Below, one piece after another: positions 18,788 through 26,903 of a stretch of DNA of 39,703 nucleotides. Position 1 is the stretch's first letter, and every line of letters starts with the position of its first letter. The translations under genes were made by a program, and so were the position numbers. Origin of the DNA: Alphaproteobacteria bacterium (lineage in GTDB: Bacteria > Pseudomonadota > Alphaproteobacteria > Micavibrionales > Micavibrionaceae); assembly GCA_020443295.1 (NCBI GenBank), contig JAGRIJ010000024.1, positions 1-39,703 on the forward strand, written 5' to 3'. Below the pieces are notes generated by a model. That model worked only from the letters and a program-made list of their open reading frames with translations. It was not told the DNA's origin and did not search any database.

Positions 18788-19552
18788 ATGAGCAAAAAAG
18801 ATCATAAAAATCCGGGAGTTAAGCAGCCTTTATATAAAAGCAGCGCCGATAAGCTCTTTCAGGAAAACATCAAAGGAAGAGATCGCAGCACGATGGCGCG
18901 CCTGCGCGGGTATCTGCTGGCTGGAATTCTTGTAACCGCGCCTATTACGATAACGGTTTACCTCACTTATAATTTTCTGGCCTTCGTAGACAATAATGTC
19001 GCGCACGTCCTTCCCGAGGAGTGGTATCGCGCACTCTATGGCCATACGACCATCCCCGGCGTCGGTCTGATCGTCGCGATCCTGTTTTTTGTGTTGGTTG
19101 GCTGGTTCGCCACCAATTTTCTGGGCCGCTTTATCATCCATATATCGGAAAGAATTCTGGCCCGTATGCCGATTATCCGCACGGTCTACAGCGCCACCAA
19201 GCAGGTCTTTGAAACGGTCATGACCAGCCAGTCCAACGCCTTTCGCGAAGTCGTGATGTTTGAATATCCGCGCAAGGGAATCTGGAGCATCGGTTTCGTC
19301 ACCGGCACCTCGGAAGGGGAAGTCCAGGATCTCACCGAGCAGGAAACGATGAACATCTTCCTGCCGACGACCCCGAACCCGACCTCGGGCTTTTTGCTCT
19401 TTATTCCCAAAAAAGACCTGATTTTTCTGGAAATGACCGTGGAAGAGGGGATAAAACTTGTTGTTTCCGGAGGTATGATTGCCCCTGAACCCAAAAAACA
19501 GAATAAGATACAAAAAGAAACGGATGAAAAGCTTCTGGCGAATAAGCAATAA
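18788..19552 (+). CDS. DUF502-family membrane protein
   Basis: 254 residues. A polar N-terminus is followed by two transmembrane helices (about 41-64 LLAGILVTAPITITVYLTYNF, and 95-117 VGLIVAILFFVLVGWFATNF). A soluble domain follows, bearing the DUF502 signatures ARMPIIRTVYSATKQ, REVVMFEYPRKGIWSIGFVTG and FLPTTPNPTSGFLLFIP. The C-terminus is Lys/Glu-rich. The family is widespread and its molecular role is not established. Location near recG is common in alphaproteobacteria. It is followed after 30 bases by cysE on the same strand. Confidence 0.93.
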   Translation: MSKKDHKNPGVKQPLYKSSADKLFQENIKGRDRSTMARLRGYLLAGILVTAPITITVYLTYNFLAFVDNNVAHVLPEEWYRALYGHTTIPGVGLIVAILFFVLVGWFATNFLGRFIIHISERILARMPIIRTVYSATKQVFETVMTSQSNAFREVVMFEYPRKGIWSIGFVTGTSEGEVQDLTEQETMNIFLPTTPNPTSGFLLFIPKKDLIFLEMTVEEGIKLVVSGGMIAPEPKKQNKIQKETDEKLLANKQ

Positions 19553-19582
19553 CGGAAAGCTTGGAATAAAGAGAGAAGACAG

Positions 19583-20269
19583 ATGTGCGGACTGATAAAA
19601 TCCATACGCGAGCGCGATCCGGCAAACCCCACCTTCGCGGAAGTGCTCTTTGCTTATAACGGTTTTCACGCGGTAGTTCTGCACCGCATGAACAACTTTA
19701 TCTGGCATCTGGGTCTCAGGGGACTGGCGCGCTTTTTTGCCAACCTGACGCGCTTTTTGACAGGAATAGAAATCCACCCGGAGGCCACGATCGGCCAAAA
19801 TCTCTTTATCGACCACGGAACCGGCGTCGTCATCGGCCAGACCGCTATTATCGGCGATAACGTCACCATCTATCACGGCGTGACGCTCGGCGGGGTAGGC
19901 AAGGCCGGCAATGTGGAGGGAAAACGGCACCCGACCATAGAATCCGGCGCAATTATCGGGGCGGGCGCGCAGCTTCTGGGCGATATCACGATCGGTGAAG
20001 GCGCAAAAATTGGCGCGAATTCTGTTGTTACGACAGACATTCCTGCCCATGCCACGGCGATCGGCATACCGGCCCGCGTTGTCGGCGGCGATGACAAGGC
20101 CCGCGCTTATGGAATGCCCAGCCGCGAGGAAATGGCCGACCTTATCAGCACCATGGATTGCCTCATCCGTGAAATGGGACACATCAAAAAAGAACTGAAC
20201 CTGAACACGGGCAAGGAAGAGTGTGCGCCGGAATCTCTGCGGGACGAAAAGAAAAGCGCAGCAGAATAA
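19583..20269 (+). CDS. cysE: Serine O-acetyltransferase (EpsC/CysE type)
   Basis: 228 residues. Transfers acetyl from acetyl-CoA to L-serine, the first committed step of cysteine synthesis. Short form lacking the long N-terminal domain of E. coli CysE. Left-handed beta-helix hexapeptide repeats run from about residue 62 (IHPEATIGQNLFIDHGTGVV) through IGDNVTIYHGVTLGG and IGAGAQLLGDITIGEGAKIG to VGG. Catalytic residues are expected at the conserved His in FIDHGTG and in IYHGVTLGG. The C-terminal 50 residues are a charged helical tail. GAGAG precedes the ATG. Convergent with recG, with 5 bases between the stops. Confidence 0.95.
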   Translation: MCGLIKSIRERDPANPTFAEVLFAYNGFHAVVLHRMNNFIWHLGLRGLARFFANLTRFLTGIEIHPEATIGQNLFIDHGTGVVIGQTAIIGDNVTIYHGVTLGGVGKAGNVEGKRHPTIESGAIIGAGAQLLGDITIGEGAKIGANSVVTTDIPAHATAIGIPARVVGGDDKARAYGMPSREEMADLISTMDCLIREMGHIKKELNLNTGKEECAPESLRDEKKSAAE

Positions 20270-20274
20270 ACCCG

Positions 20275-22362
20275 CTATCCGCTCTGGAAATAGGCAATCG
20301 CCTGATCTCTCTCAAACAGGTAAAGCAGGGTTCGCAGGGCTCTGCCGCGTTCCGTGGCAAGCCTCGGGTCTCTTGAGAGTATAAGCTTTGCATCGTCGCG
20401 CGCCGCCGCCAGCAATTCGCCGTGCACGGAAAGATCAGCCAGACGAAACTCCGCCATGCCGCTTTGCCGCAGCCCCAGTAGATCGCCAGCGCCGCGAAGC
20501 TGCAGATCTTTTTCCGCAATAACAAACCCGTCTTCCGTTTCGCGTAAAGTCGAAAGCCGCGCTTTCGCTGTTTCGCCCAGAGGTCCGGAATATAAAAGGA
20601 AACAATAGGATTGATCGCCGCCGCGCCCGACACGCCCGCGCAACTGGTGCAACTGCGCCAGCCCGAAACGCTCCGCATGCTCGATGACCATAACCGTTGC
20701 TTCCGGAACGTTAACGCCAACTTCTATAACCGTCGTCGCCACAAGAATATCAAGATGTCCCGCAATAAATTTTTCCATCACCGCGTCTTTTTCAGGCGGC
20801 TTCATGCGCCCGTGGATCAGTCCGGTGCGCTCACCGAATGTCTGCTTAAGAATATCAAAGCGCTCCTCCGCCGCAGCAAGATCAACAAGTTCGGATTCCT
20901 CAACCAGCGGACACACCCAGTACGCCCGGCTTCCCTCGCTTGTCTTTTTCTTCAGCCGGTCGATGAGCGTATCCATTTTTTCAGAAGGCAGTAAAAGTGT
21001 TTCCACAGGCTTCCGTCCCGGCGGCTTTTCATCCAGCTTGCTGACATCCAGATCGCCGTAGGCGGTCATCGCCAGCGTGCGGGGGATAGGCGTGGCCGTC
21101 ATGACCAGCAGGTCGATCCCCTTATTCTTGCTGGAAAGCTCCAGCCGTTGCTGCACGCCGAAACGGTGCTGCTCGTCGATCACCGCAAGCCCGAGATCGT
21201 CATACTGCACATCCTTCTGAAAAATCGCATGAGTCCCGATTATGATTTGCGCGGCTCCGTTGCGGATCTGCTGCAACATCGTCTCGCGCGTTTTCCCCTT
21301 ATCGCGCCCGGTCAGTGTAACGGCCCGCACCCCCGCTTCCCGCAACAAGGGCGCAAGGGTATCCGCATGTTGCCGCGCCAGAATCTCCGTCGGAGTCATC
21401 AGGGCCGCTTGCTTTCCGGATTCGACAGCGTTAAGCATCGCAAGACAGGCGACGATCGTCTTCCCGCTTCCAACATCTCCCTGTAACAACCGCAACATGC
21501 GCGCAGGCTTGCTCATATCCTCGTCAATCTCTGAAAGGCTGCGCTGCTGCGCCACGGTCAACTGAAAGGGCAAGGCGGCCAATATTTTTTCGCGCAGCAC
21601 TTTTGAAATATTAAGACTTCTCCCCTCGATCAGTCTTTGATGGTCGCGCACAATCAAAAGCGTCAGCTGGTTGGCAAGAAGCTCGTCATAAGCAAGCCGC
21701 GCACGGGCAGGTGAAAGAGGGTCTAAATCTTTCTCTGACTCGGGATGATGAAAATTTGTAAGAGCTTCTTTCCACGCCGGCCATTTCTGCCGGGCGTGAT
21801 AATTCTCCTCCAGCCATTCCGGCAAATCGGGGATCATCTTCTCAGCCGCAGCAATGCATTTGTTCAGAAGCTTATTGGTGATCCCCTGCGTGAGCGGATA
21901 GATCGGCTCGACCCGCTCGATGCTTGCGCGATCCTCGGGCTTGCCGAGCGCATCGGGATGGACCATCTGGGGCTTACCCTGAAAATAATCGACCCGGCCG
22001 CTCACGATAACCCTCTGCCCTTCAGGAAGCTGCTTAACGATCCAGTCTTTCTTCGCGTGAAAAAAAACCAGAGAAAGCGTCCCGGAATCATCGCTGCAGC
22101 TCACCCGGTACGGCAGGTTCTTCCGCGCATTGGGAAAATGCTTTCCAACAACAACTTCGAGCGTGACCACCCGCCCGTTCGGAACTTCTGAGATATTTCC
22201 TTTGAACCTCCGGTCAACAAAATCCACCGGCGCATGAAACAGGAGATCAAGAATTTTCGGCCCGCCGACCAGCTTTTCGATAAGTTTCGCATTGCGTGGC
22301 CCAACGCCGGGCAGCGCAACAAGCGCGCGGAACAACGGGTCCAGATCGAAAGGTCTGCTCAT
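20275..22362 (-). CDS. recG: ATP-dependent DNA helicase RecG
   Basis: 695 residues, full length. Remodels stalled forks and branches Holliday junctions. The N-terminal wedge/OB domain covers about residues 50-180 (GRVVTLEVVVGKHFPNARK). Helicase motifs follow: Walker A GDVGSGKT at about 293-300, DEQH box VIDEQHRFGVQQR near 394, motif III MTATPIPRTLAMTAYGDLD, motif V/VI VIEVGVNVPEATVMVIEHAERFGLAQLHQLRGRVGR, and the RecG/Mfd TRG-type end ETEDGFVIAEKDLQLRGAGDLLG. It is last in a - strand run after the DUF2157-type gene (29-base gap), so it may be co-transcribed. Confidence 0.98.
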   Translation of the reverse strand: MSRPFDLDPLFRALVALPGVGPRNAKLIEKLVGGPKILDLLFHAPVDFVDRRFKGNISEVPNGRVVTLEVVVGKHFPNARKNLPYRVSCSDDSGTLSLVFFHAKKDWIVKQLPEGQRVIVSGRVDYFQGKPQMVHPDALGKPEDRASIERVEPIYPLTQGITNKLLNKCIAAAEKMIPDLPEWLEENYHARQKWPAWKEALTNFHHPESEKDLDPLSPARARLAYDELLANQLTLLIVRDHQRLIEGRSLNISKVLREKILAALPFQLTVAQQRSLSEIDEDMSKPARMLRLLQGDVGSGKTIVACLAMLNAVESGKQAALMTPTEILARQHADTLAPLLREAGVRAVTLTGRDKGKTRETMLQQIRNGAAQIIIGTHAIFQKDVQYDDLGLAVIDEQHRFGVQQRLELSSKNKGIDLLVMTATPIPRTLAMTAYGDLDVSKLDEKPPGRKPVETLLLPSEKMDTLIDRLKKKTSEGSRAYWVCPLVEESELVDLAAAEERFDILKQTFGERTGLIHGRMKPPEKDAVMEKFIAGHLDILVATTVIEVGVNVPEATVMVIEHAERFGLAQLHQLRGRVGRGGDQSYCFLLYSGPLGETAKARLSTLRETEDGFVIAEKDLQLRGAGDLLGLRQSGMAEFRLADLSVHGELLAAARDDAKLILSRDPRLATERGRALRTLLYLFERDQAIAYFQSG

Positions 22363-22391
22363 GGGTTTGTCTTTAATTATAACAGACGGCT

Positions 22392-23357
22392 TCAGGATGC
22401 CGCTTCGCTTCTGATTTTCTGGCTCAGCCGCACAGCCGTGTAACTGATCCCGACCAGCAGGAAACCCATCAGCATCAACGCAAGCGGCCAGCCTGTAATA
22501 TCCTTGAAATACTCATCCGTATAATAGGCCAGGAACCCCAGCAACCCAAACGTCCCGACCAGCAGCATCGTCCGGCTGTGCATCCGCACGCTCACCCACA
22601 TCAGTCCGATACTGATCGGCAGCAGGATCACATCCCACGGCTCATGCTCGACACTATGGAAGACCGACCATAACAAGCCGACCCCGCCGATAAAATACCA
22701 GAACGCGGCAATCGGCTTATGTTTTGTTTTATCGATGCTCCATGCAACGAGAAGGATCGAAAGACTGAGTGTAATCCCGAGTGTGTCATCAGGAATTCTA
22801 CATCGATCCATGAGAATGCCGATCGATGCATTCCAGAACAGGTATCCGAAAAACAGGAGAGTCGTCCGCCTGAAAATCAGGAAACAGATAAGAAATTGCA
22901 CCGCGAGAATGCCGAACACCACCATGGCGGCTAACTGCGTATCGTCACCTGAAGCGTATTCGTCAAGAAACACAAACATTCCGACAGGCTGCAGGATGGC
23001 AGCCTTGAGGAACAACGGGGTCGATGCGCGTGTAAAGCGCGGGTCCTGCAGCGTGACAATCCCAAGGATAAAAGCGACAAGTCCCGGACCGAACGTGATG
23101 ATTACCCGGGCCAGACTGTTCAGGTCATCCCAGATCATACCGATATAAAGCGCCAGCCCGCCAAAAACAAAAACCGCACCGAGATATCCAAGCAAACGTG
23201 AAAGCCAGGCCGAACTCTTGTCTTTTAGAGAGGTTTGTGTCAGATGCGCGCTGATCTCATCAATCGTCAGGTGATGAGCCGTAGCCAGAACGGCGATTTG
23301 TTCTAAAGCCTCAACCTTGGTAAGACGTTCAGTGGGATATCGTGATTGCCGCTCCAT
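22392..23357 (-). CDS. DUF2157-type polytopic membrane protein
   Basis: 321 residues. A cytoplasmic N-terminal helical segment (about 1-50: LTKVEALEQIAVLATAHHLTIDEI) resembles the conserved N-terminal part of DUF2157 proteins. About eight or nine hydrophobic helices follow (WLSRLLGYLGAVFVFGGLALYIG, VIITFGPGLVAFILGIV, and so on). No catalytic motif is seen. It begins 3 bases after the stop of the 192-residue membrane-anchored protein, so the two are coupled. DUF2157 proteins often sit beside GDYXXLXY proteins; here the partner looks different. Function unknown. Confidence 0.82.
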   Translation of the reverse strand: MERQSRYPTERLTKVEALEQIAVLATAHHLTIDEISAHLTQTSLKDKSSAWLSRLLGYLGAVFVFGGLALYIGMIWDDLNSLARVIITFGPGLVAFILGIVTLQDPRFTRASTPLFLKAAILQPVGMFVFLDEYASGDDTQLAAMVVFGILAVQFLICFLIFRRTTLLFFGYLFWNASIGILMDRCRIPDDTLGITLSLSILLVAWSIDKTKHKPIAAFWYFIGGVGLLWSVFHSVEHEPWDVILLPISIGLMWVSVRMHSRTMLLVGTFGLLGFLAYYTDEYFKDITGWPLALMLMGFLLVGISYTAVRLSQKIRSEAAS

Positions 23358-23360
23358 CGC

Positions 23361-23939
23361 TTACTCTTTCACCACCCAGCCGATCAGGTCACCCTGCCCG
23401 TAATAATAAGGCGCATCCGTTTTGATCGGGAAATCGTGTCCGTCCTTGGACAGGATAATCCGGCTTCTCCCGCTGTACCCGCCTCCGAAAAGTTCTGTCA
23501 TCAGATTCCCGCTCCCCTGATACTCCGTCCTGAACGTAAAACCGTCCGGGCTGGTCAGGGAAGGATCGAATTGTTTATCTTTAAGCGCAGGAAAGGGAAC
23601 AACGACGGCTTCCTTCGCATCGAACTGGGGCAGGTCAATCTTTTCCACCTTCTTGCTTTTAGGATCGCAGAGAAAAAGCATGGGAGCGGTCCAGCTCATA
23701 TTGTCTTTTTCTGGAGGCGAATAATGTAATTCCAGGGCCTTTTGTTCATTCACAACAAGCTGATAGGGATAATTAGGATTATTGCGGTAATAAAAATCCT
23801 GAGCAAAAACAAACGCATATTGCGGTGGCGGAATGGTCTCAAAGGGAAGGTTCGCCGACAGAAAAAAGATCAGGGATAGAATCAGCGGAAGTGAAACCCC
23901 GATCATCAGGACAAAATGCTCTTTCAAAAAACCTTTCAT
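23361..23939 (-). CDS. Membrane-anchored protein of unknown function (192 residues)
   Basis: One N-terminal hydrophobic helix (residues 11-31, LMIGVSLPLILSLIFFLSANL) and then a beta-rich soluble domain with many Tyr/Pro (PPPQYAFVFAQDFYYRNNPNYP), probably facing the periplasm. The C-terminal part ends GQGDLIGWVVKE. No family is recognised. It is the first gene of a tight pair with the DUF2157-type protein, in the position that GDYXXLXY proteins take elsewhere, but the GDYxxLxY motif itself is absent. Divergent from sdhE over 47 bases. Confidence 0.76.
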   Translation of the reverse strand: MKGFLKEHFVLMIGVSLPLILSLIFFLSANLPFETIPPPQYAFVFAQDFYYRNNPNYPYQLVVNEQKALELHYSPPEKDNMSWTAPMLFLCDPKSKKVEKIDLPQFDAKEAVVVPFPALKDKQFDPSLTSPDGFTFRTEYQGSGNLMTELFGGGYSGRSRIILSKDGHDFPIKTDAPYYYGQGDLIGWVVKE

Positions 23940-23986
23940 GGTGCCGGAACCCTGCTATGCTGTGATAATTGAAAGTTAAAGCGCCG

Positions 23987-24271
23987 ATGACCGATAATCA
24001 AGCACCTTCAGAACTGGACAAACGCCGCAAGCGCTTGATCTTCCGGTCATGGCACCGGGGAACCAAGGAAATGGATATTATCCTTGGCACGTTCGCCGAT
24101 ATTCAGGTGCTGGGTTTTACAGAATCTGATTTGGAGGCGTTTGAAAGAATTCTGGGTTACAGCGATCCTGATTTATATGACTGGATCTCCGGCAAAAAAG
24201 AACCGCCGGCAAACATCCGGGATAATGTGTTTGAAAAGCTCATGAATCATAAGGTAACGGGCAGGGGTTAA
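23987..24271 (+). CDS. sdhE: Succinate dehydrogenase assembly factor SdhE (DUF339)
   Basis: 94 residues from the ATG at 23987; an upstream in-frame TTG at 23969 is less likely. A small helical protein that helps attach FAD covalently to SdhA. It shows the hallmark RGxxE motif (RGTKE at 24-28) within RRKRLIFRSWHRGTKEMD. The conserved C-terminal block is SDPDLYDWISGKKEPP. It stands between recG and mfd, the usual alphaproteobacterial neighbourhood. Its stop codon shares the bases TTAA (24268-24271) with the convergent DUF2314 gene. Confidence 0.95.
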   Translation: MTDNQAPSELDKRRKRLIFRSWHRGTKEMDIILGTFADIQVLGFTESDLEAFERILGYSDPDLYDWISGKKEPPANIRDNVFEKLMNHKVTGRG

Positions 24272-24768
24272 ATCTCCCTGTACTGGGCTTTCCGTTCCAG
24301 CAGTTTTTCGGGCAGCTTGACGCCGTCCCGCTCGGCAATCGCAAACATCGCCCGTTCCGTAAATCCGCCATAGATGCAATCTTCGTCATCCCGCACGGCC
24401 CAGTCCTCGATCTCCTCTGTTGTACATGTGTACAGGCGGTCCAGCTGGCCCTTATGCGTAACGGGAGGTGTCACAAGCCGCACCTTCAGCTCGCCCTCTC
24501 CCTCGCGCTCAAGAACCTCGGCCCAGAGATGTTCGACCTGATCGGTATTGGAAACAAAATAAAGCTTAACAAGCGCGTTTTCCGGAAACTTTCCCAGCAG
24601 CTCGTAAAAAGTCTCCAGTGTTCCTTGGGCCTTCTCCATGGCCTCTTTCAGAAGGGGCTCATCCGGGTCCGTTACAAGGGGCATGAATTCCGGGCCGGGC
24701 GAAATCATGTTCAGGCACGCGGCAACGCCGATAAGGGCAACAATAAGCGTGATTACAATAATCGTCAC
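24268..24768 (-). CDS. DUF2314-domain protein, membrane-anchored
   Basis: 166 residues from a GTG start. The first 18 residues are hydrophobic (IIVITLIVALIGVAAC). They form either a membrane anchor or, given VAAC, a lipoprotein signal, although there is no positive charge before it. The rest matches the DUF2314 pattern: a charged helix, then VKLYFVSNTDQVEHLWAEVLE, a turn region and TTEEIEDWAVRDDE with the conserved IEDW. It ends in a helix (GGFTERAMFAIAER). Family role unknown. It lies alone between btaB and sdhE. Confidence 0.82.
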   Translation of the reverse strand: MTIIVITLIVALIGVAACLNMISPGPEFMPLVTDPDEPLLKEAMEKAQGTLETFYELLGKFPENALVKLYFVSNTDQVEHLWAEVLEREGEGELKVRLVTPPVTHKGQLDRLYTCTTEEIEDWAVRDDEDCIYGGFTERAMFAIAERDGVKLPEKLLERKAQYREI

Positions 24769-24815
24769 AGAAAGACCCCCGGAACTGGGTTAAGCGGCAA
24801 TGTCGGCCAAAACGC

Positions 24816-25487
24816 CTAGGGGGATTTTATGAAAACAGCCCGGTACGCATACCCCCGGAACAGGGGCTCGGTGCGAAGGGCGCCTTTTTTCTCGTGCTCC
24901 AGACGCTTCAGGTACTCCAGTATCTCAGGTTTATGATAAACATGGAAGAGCCGGAGCCACCAGAACAGAAATTTCCGGAAGAAAACAGGCAATTCTTCCT
25001 GTCCGCCGAAATCCACGATATGAATTTCCCCGCCGGGGCAAAGCAGGTCCAGCGCATGATTGATGGATTCCTGCCACGGCGGGATAATGGAAAGAGCATA
25101 GGAAAAGACGATTTTATCCAGAGGCCGCTCAAGCCCGAACAGGCTCTGCGGTTCAAAGGTCTGGGAAAATCCCTGCTTCAGCATGACGGAGCAGCAAAGC
25201 CCGGAACGGCTCAGATTACCCTGCGCGGTTTTCAGCATTTCATCCGACGCATCCAGCCCGTAAAAACGGGCCTGCGGATATTTTTGCTTCATCCGGATCA
25301 GGTTGCGGGCAGTCCCGCAGCCAACCTCGCAAACGGTTTCCCCGGCTTCCGGCGAAAGCCGGTCAATCAACACATCCCGGCCCAGCAGGTAATATTTACG
25401 CGACGCATCGTAAATATGCCGTGTCCACCGGTACATCCGGTCCATGTTCTTTTTGATCTGCTCTTCGCTATGGCTCAGACTGCCCAT
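24816..25487 (-). CDS. btaB: BtaB: N-methyltransferase for betaine lipid (DGTS) synthesis
   Basis: 223 residues from the ATG at 25487, chosen because AGGA lies 10 bases upstream and it clears the btaA stop by 20 bases; the frame is open further into btaA. A SAM-dependent methyltransferase with the glycine motif VCEVGCGTARNL, acidic residue in YGLDASDEML, and later KIVFSYALSIIPPW and IHIVDFGGQE. BtaB methylates diacylglycerylhomoserine three times to the betaine lipid DGTS, which replaces phospholipids when phosphate is short. The call rests on the family shape (YDASRKYYLLGRDVLIDRL) and on pairing with btaA. Confidence 0.9.
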   Translation of the reverse strand: MGSLSHSEEQIKKNMDRMYRWTRHIYDASRKYYLLGRDVLIDRLSPEAGETVCEVGCGTARNLIRMKQKYPQARFYGLDASDEMLKTAQGNLSRSGLCCSVMLKQGFSQTFEPQSLFGLERPLDKIVFSYALSIIPPWQESINHALDLLCPGGEIHIVDFGGQEELPVFFRKFLFWWLRLFHVYHKPEILEYLKRLEHEKKGALRTEPLFRGYAYRAVFIKSP

Positions 25488-25507
25488 GAAGTGCGTGTCC
25501 TGTAAAA

Positions 25508-26788
25508 TCAGGCAGCGATCTGCTCGCTTTCCTGCTTGGAGTGGATATAGGTATGAAAACCGCCATAAATCGACGAACGGTCTTTTGCGACCGCTTCCGG
25601 TGAACGGACAGGATTGTAGTCCCAAAGGCCCAGAAGCTCTGTCGGCAAGGCGTTGCCGAGCGGACTCTCGATTCCGGCTGTGCGGAAAATAACACGCGCT
25701 TTTGGCGCTGCCGTGCGGCTGACCTCCATCCAGAGGTCGGTCAGCTGCTGTTCGTTCATCCAGTCCTGCGCGTCAAGAAAAACATAATTATCAAAACTCT
25801 CTTTCCCTTGTTCGGCCAGAAAATCGGTAATCGAGGCGTGGATAATCTGAACGCCGCCAATATGGTCCTTCAGTGTCTGGTAATGCCGTTCCTGAAGATA
25901 GCGGGGCAGGGCCAGCTTCTTTTCTGTATCGTAACGGCGCCCGAACGCCTGCCACGCGAAATAATTGGTTTCGATCGGGAAATCGCAAGCCATGCGTTCC
26001 AGCCGGGATTTCAGCAACCCGGCCATATCTCCGCCCGCAGCTTCGCTGAGTTCCTCGAACTGGGCCGGGGGAATGCCAAGACCGTAAAGAGAAACAGGCA
26101 TGTTGCAGAGCATCCGTATCATCTTTTTGTCGAACAAAGGGCCCAGCGTCCGGTTGAAGATCTCCCGCTGTTCGTCCATTGTGCGGGCTTTCAGGATGTC
26201 CTGCGGATCCTGCCCGTAAAGCTTGGAAAGAAAATGAACGGTCGCAATAAAGCTTCCGAGCAGCCCTTGCTTGTAAACATTCTTGCGGAAAAAGTTAATC
26301 CGCCGCCCGTGCCGGAGCGTCCGTTTTTCCCAGAAATCCCGTGTGAAGGAATCAAGATTCGGCGCGATATAACGATCGTAATTCTCCACATTTTTAGGAG
26401 AGTTGGCATGGCCGAAGAAAAGAAAGAAGCTTTCATAATCCGGAAGATGCTTAAGAGCCGCGACCTTAAGACGGCCAAGTGCCACGTGCGCGGGGTTAAG
26501 GTCAATCGCGTAAATGGCCTTCGGCTTCTCGGTCAGGTAATTCATAACGTTACAGCCGCCCGAACAAATCGTCATGATCCGGGAGTTCGGACCGATCTTC
26601 ATCGCCTCGATATCGACTTCCGGGTCTTCCCAGATTTGCGGGTAAACGAATCCGCTGAACATCATTGTAAAAAGCCGGTCGCCAAGGCTGCGCTTGAGAG
26701 CGGGCTTATCGCCGTGAACGGCGCTCTTAAGCAGTTCTTTGTTCGCAACGGTGTGTTCGTGCCCTGTGGCGGAGGCTTCGGCGCTCAT
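25508..26788 (-). CDS. btaA: BtaA: S-adenosylmethionine:diacylglycerol 3-amino-3-carboxypropyltransferase
   Basis: 426 residues from the ATG at 26788 (MSAEAS); the frame continues 25 codons upstream without support. Moves the aminocarboxypropyl group of SAM to diacylglycerol, the first step of DGTS betaine-lipid synthesis. DUF3419 family features: FSGFVYPQIWEDPEVDIEAM, the SAM-site block ICSGGCNVMNYL, YAIDLNPAHVALGRLK, FLFFGHAN, and the late VFLDAQDWM and RVIFRTAG blocks. First gene of the btaA-btaB pair. A TATA-rich promoter-like stretch and an inverted repeat lie upstream. Confidence 0.95.
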   Translation of the reverse strand: MSAEASATGHEHTVANKELLKSAVHGDKPALKRSLGDRLFTMMFSGFVYPQIWEDPEVDIEAMKIGPNSRIMTICSGGCNVMNYLTEKPKAIYAIDLNPAHVALGRLKVAALKHLPDYESFFLFFGHANSPKNVENYDRYIAPNLDSFTRDFWEKRTLRHGRRINFFRKNVYKQGLLGSFIATVHFLSKLYGQDPQDILKARTMDEQREIFNRTLGPLFDKKMIRMLCNMPVSLYGLGIPPAQFEELSEAAGGDMAGLLKSRLERMACDFPIETNYFAWQAFGRRYDTEKKLALPRYLQERHYQTLKDHIGGVQIIHASITDFLAEQGKESFDNYVFLDAQDWMNEQQLTDLWMEVSRTAAPKARVIFRTAGIESPLGNALPTELLGLWDYNPVRSPEAVAKDRSSIYGGFHTYIHSKQESEQIAA

Positions 26789-26807
26789 TGATCTGGATCT
26801 CTTAAAC

Positions 26808-26831
26808 CTGACTATCCCTTGAAATAGACAG
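26808..26831. promoter_or_regulatory. Inverted repeat in the btaA leader, possible operator
   Basis: CTGACTAT (26808-26815), 8-base spacer, ATAGACAG (26824-26831): 7 of 8 positions pair. It lies 20 bases upstream of the btaA ATG, just downstream of a - strand promoter-like element (TTGCCA, then TATATAGG). It is not a standard Pho box (direct CTGTCAT repeats). Confidence 0.4.
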
Positions 26832-26903
26832 AAACCTATATATAAAAATCCCCGGAATGGCAAATATCAATTAGCTCACACCGGATTAACGCTTGTGCAT
26901 AGT

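Noticed and set aside
18830..20182. 450-codon open frame on the - strand
   Set aside because: It runs antisense across both the DUF502 gene and cysE, with no family-like sequence or ribosome site.
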